Shown: piece after piece, positions 6,324 to 7,128 of the stretch
Numbering within the stretch: position 1 is the stretch's first letter
Layout of the letters: every line of letters starts with the position of its first letter
Notes under the pieces: generated by a model
The model's input: only the letters and a program-made list of their open reading frames with translations
What the model was told of the DNA's origin: nothing
The model's database searches: none
Made by a program: the position numbers and the translations under genes
Assembly: GCA_017999195.1 (NCBI GenBank)
Contig: JAGOBP010000211.1
Location: forward strand, 1 to 7,128
Length of the DNA: 7,128 bases
Direction: 5' to 3'
Source of the DNA: Thermoflexales bacterium
GTDB lineage: Bacteria > Chloroflexota > Anaerolineae > Fen-1058

Positions 6324-6872
6324 TTATTCCTCCTGCGCCTTGACAAGGGTGGCTTCGCGGATTTGACGCGCATGGGCAAAGACTTCGCTGGCGCGCACGC
6401 GGGCTTGATGCGCGAACTCGTCGCCTTCAACGTAAGTGATCGCGCCCGTGGGACAGCTGGCCGCGCAGGCTGGCACGTCCCGATCGGGACACAGATCGCA
6501 TTTCAGGGCCATCACTTTCCCATCGGAAGCGCGCCCGCGCCCGATCATGCCGAAGGGACACGTCATGATGCACATACTGCACGCGATGCACTCGTGCTTG
6601 CCGCCGACATTGGTCACGGTGTCATCGGGCGAGCGGTGCATCGCCTGCGGGATGCAGGCTGCGATGCAGGGCGCGGGGTCGCAGTGGCGGCACGTCAGGG
6701 GCAGTTTGAATTCGCCCTCATTGGGCGTGACGACATAGACGCGGGTATGAGGCGGGGGGGAGTCCAACATCGCACCGAGCAAGGTCTTGCTGCGCGAGTG
6801 CTCGATCGCACAGGCGATCTCGCACGTCTTGCAGCCGGTGCACAGTTCAGGTCGTACAAACAATCGTTTCAT
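6324..6872 (-). CDS. cooF: CooF-type ferredoxin with four [4Fe-4S] clusters
   Basis: This 182-residue electron carrier is expected to accept electrons from the CooS B/D clusters and pass them to the downstream diaphorase. Sixteen cysteines form the HycB/DmsB-like arrangement: C11, C14, C17, C21; C61, C64, C69, C73; C95, C98, C101, C105; and C125, C128, C136, C140. The fold pairs distal sets around two pseudo-symmetric halves. No signal peptide is seen, so it is cytoplasmic. The ATG at 6872 has AGGAGG (6881-6886) 8 bases upstream, partly within a small hairpin. The TAA stop overlaps the cooS ribosome-binding region and ends 2 bases before the cooS ATG, which supports obligate co-expression. 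It is the first gene of the operon, behind the promoter and leader described at 6887-7091. The C-terminal tail (about 150-182) is helical and may contact a partner. Confidence 0.93.
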   Translation of the reverse strand: MKRLFVRPELCTGCKTCEIACAIEHSRSKTLLGAMLDSPPPHTRVYVVTPNEGEFKLPLTCRHCDPAPCIAACIPQAMHRSPDDTVTNVGGKHECIACSMCIMTCPFGMIGRGRASDGKVMALKCDLCPDRDVPACAASCPTGAITYVEGDEFAHQARVRASEVFAHARQIREATLVKAQEE

Positions 6873-6874
6873 GG

Positions 6875-6923
6875 GGCAAGCCTCCTGCCGAAACTAGGGT
6901 CAATCGACGGAGGGGCGAGTCGA
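6875..6923 (-). promoter_or_regulatory. cooF Shine-Dalgarno hairpin and upstream anti-SD element
   Basis: In the cooF mRNA, GGCA and UGCC (6889-6886 and 6878-6875) can enclose a seven-base loop that holds most of the AGGAGG Shine-Dalgarno sequence (6886-6881). Twenty-three bases upstream, a 5-bp stem (6923-6919/6908-6904, UCGAC/GUCGA) displays the loop UCGCCCCUCC, whose CCUCC (6913-6909) is perfectly complementary to GGAGG of the Shine-Dalgarno sequence. Pairing would hide the cooF start region. Five G/C-rich pairs is suggestive, not proof. Confidence 0.3.
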
Positions 6924-6957
6924 AACTTCTGGCTCGTCCTGACGAATAGATGCGGGC

Positions 6958-7026
6958 TTAGGGGCAACTGATACACACTCGGGTGGCGCAGCACCTCCTG
7001 TGTGACTGTACAACCATGAACTGCAT
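6958..7026 (-). CDS. Possible 22-residue Cys-rich leader peptide upstream of cooF
   Basis: A 22-codon ORF (ATG at 7026, TAA at 6958-6960) lies within the presumed cooF leader. It has a second in-frame ATG at codon 4. Its last residues read RRCCATRVCISCP, with four cysteines in the final eleven residues, including a Cys-Cys pair directly after tandem AGG-AGG Arg codons. Short Cys-rich upstream ORFs of this type are known as cysteine-responsive leader peptides in other bacteria. The operon it precedes is exceptionally Cys-rich, with sixteen Cys in CooF alone. Against it, no Shine-Dalgarno sequence precedes either ATG, and an ORF of this size could arise by chance. The stop lies 85 bases before the cooF ATG. 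Confidence 0.3.
   Translation of the reverse strand: MQFMVVQSHRRCCATRVCISCP
6974..7004 (-). other. Hairpin in the cooF leader around an internal AGGAGG
   Basis: CACAC/GTGTG arms (6974-6978 and 7000-7004) and an inner GGTG/CACC stem (6982-6985 and 6992-6995) form an interrupted hairpin in the cooF leader. Between them lies AGGAGG (6999-6994 on the transcript), which is the tandem Arg codon pair of the small ORF. The structure is modest and has no T-tract, so it is not a terminator. It may matter for leader folding. Confidence 0.25.
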
Positions 7027-7048
7027 AGATTAATCGAGGATGGCTATC

Positions 7049-7077
7049 AGCATACGCCCGTTGAAAAAACGTGACAA
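7049..7077 (-). promoter_or_regulatory. Candidate sigma-70 promoter of the coo operon
   Basis: Read leftward, TTGTCA (7077-7072, five of six matches to TTGACA) is followed after exactly 17 bases by TATGCT (7054-7049, four of six matches to TATAAT). Transcription would begin near 7041, giving a leader of about 170 bases before cooF. This is the best promoter-like pair in the upstream region. Its -35 box coincides with one arm of the 7071-7091 palindrome, as expected for a regulated promoter. Confidence 0.5.
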
Positions 7078-7091
7078 GCGACGAATGTCAC
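7071..7091. promoter_or_regulatory. Palindrome GTGACA-N9-TGTCAC over the coo promoter -35 box
   Basis: This perfect 6-bp inverted repeat with a 9-base spacer is a likely site for a dimeric regulator. The left arm overlaps the -35 hexamer, so a protein bound there could block or recruit RNA polymerase. The arm orientation (TGACA outside, TGTCA inside) is opposite to the TGTxx-N-xxACA layout of CRP/FNR/CooA-type sites, so it should not be called a CooA site. The regulator is not encoded in the window. Confidence 0.45.
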
Positions 7092-7128
7092 CCGCTGGCT
7101 GGATAGAAGGGACAATCAACGCCAGACG

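Noticed and set aside
4876..6366. 496-codon open frame on the + strand, antisense to cooS
   Set aside because: It has low-complexity Arg/His/Gly/Asp-rich composition with no recognisable domain. It is open because of strong GC bias at cooS codon positions.
7071..7091. CooA/CRP-type operator
   Set aside because: The arms are inverted relative to the TGTxx...xxACA layout and the spacer is 9, not about 6.
1..7128. CRISPR array, insertion-sequence transposase, rRNA or tRNA genes
   Set aside because: No regularly spaced long repeats, transposase motifs, or rRNA/tRNA cores were seen.

Overview
This window carries a leftward operon for carbon monoxide oxidation linked to a pyridine-nucleotide diaphorase, preceded on the left by a single rightward gene and a highly structured non-coding stretch. 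The DNA is GC-rich. The proteins point to an anaerobic or facultative CO-oxidising bacterium. The short-period dispersed repeats and the replication-relaxation-like protein would fit an uncultured Chloroflexota-type genome, but that placement is a guess from general knowledge, not something the sequence proves.

Layout. Bases 1-441 hold no convincing gene. They can fold into at least ten strong helices on the + strand, several closed by GNRA tetraloops, with two long-range pairings, and they end in a hairpin followed by T5. A perfect TATAAT lies at 392-397. Bases 473-1243 (+) encode a winged-helix plus PD-(D/E)XK-like protein related in pattern to replication-relaxation proteins. Its 3' end overlaps the end of the convergent operon by 14 bp.

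The operon reads right to left. cooF (6872-6324) encodes a four-cluster ferredoxin. cooS (6321-4423) encodes the Ni-Fe-S CO dehydrogenase. It is followed by a NuoE/HoxE-like [2Fe-2S] protein (4311-3853), a NuoF/HydB-like FMN and NADH-binding subunit (3783-2068), and a HoxU/NuoG-N-terminal-like iron-sulfur protein (2000-1230). All CODH metal ligands and all the main cluster and flavin motifs are present. The simplest reading is CO to CooS to CooF to the HoxU/NuoF/NuoE module to NAD(P)+, giving reduced pyridine nucleotide from CO without a hydrogenase or proton pump in the window.

Regulation and oddities. The 250 bp upstream of cooF contain a good sigma-70-type promoter whose -35 box overlaps a GTGACA-N9-TGTCAC palindrome. 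Downstream is a 22-codon ORF with four Cys codons near its end, preceded by two AGG Arg codons. A CCUCC element could pair either with those AGG codons or with the cooF Shine-Dalgarno sequence. This suggests a leader-peptide control system, which is inference only. The cooF/cooS junction is tight (2 nt), but the three other gene junctions each contain a short-period dispersed repeat (7-nt or 9-nt units). These repeats supply the stop codons of nuoE and nuoF, and the NuoF-like protein stops exactly where related HydB-type proteins usually continue into a ferredoxin domain.
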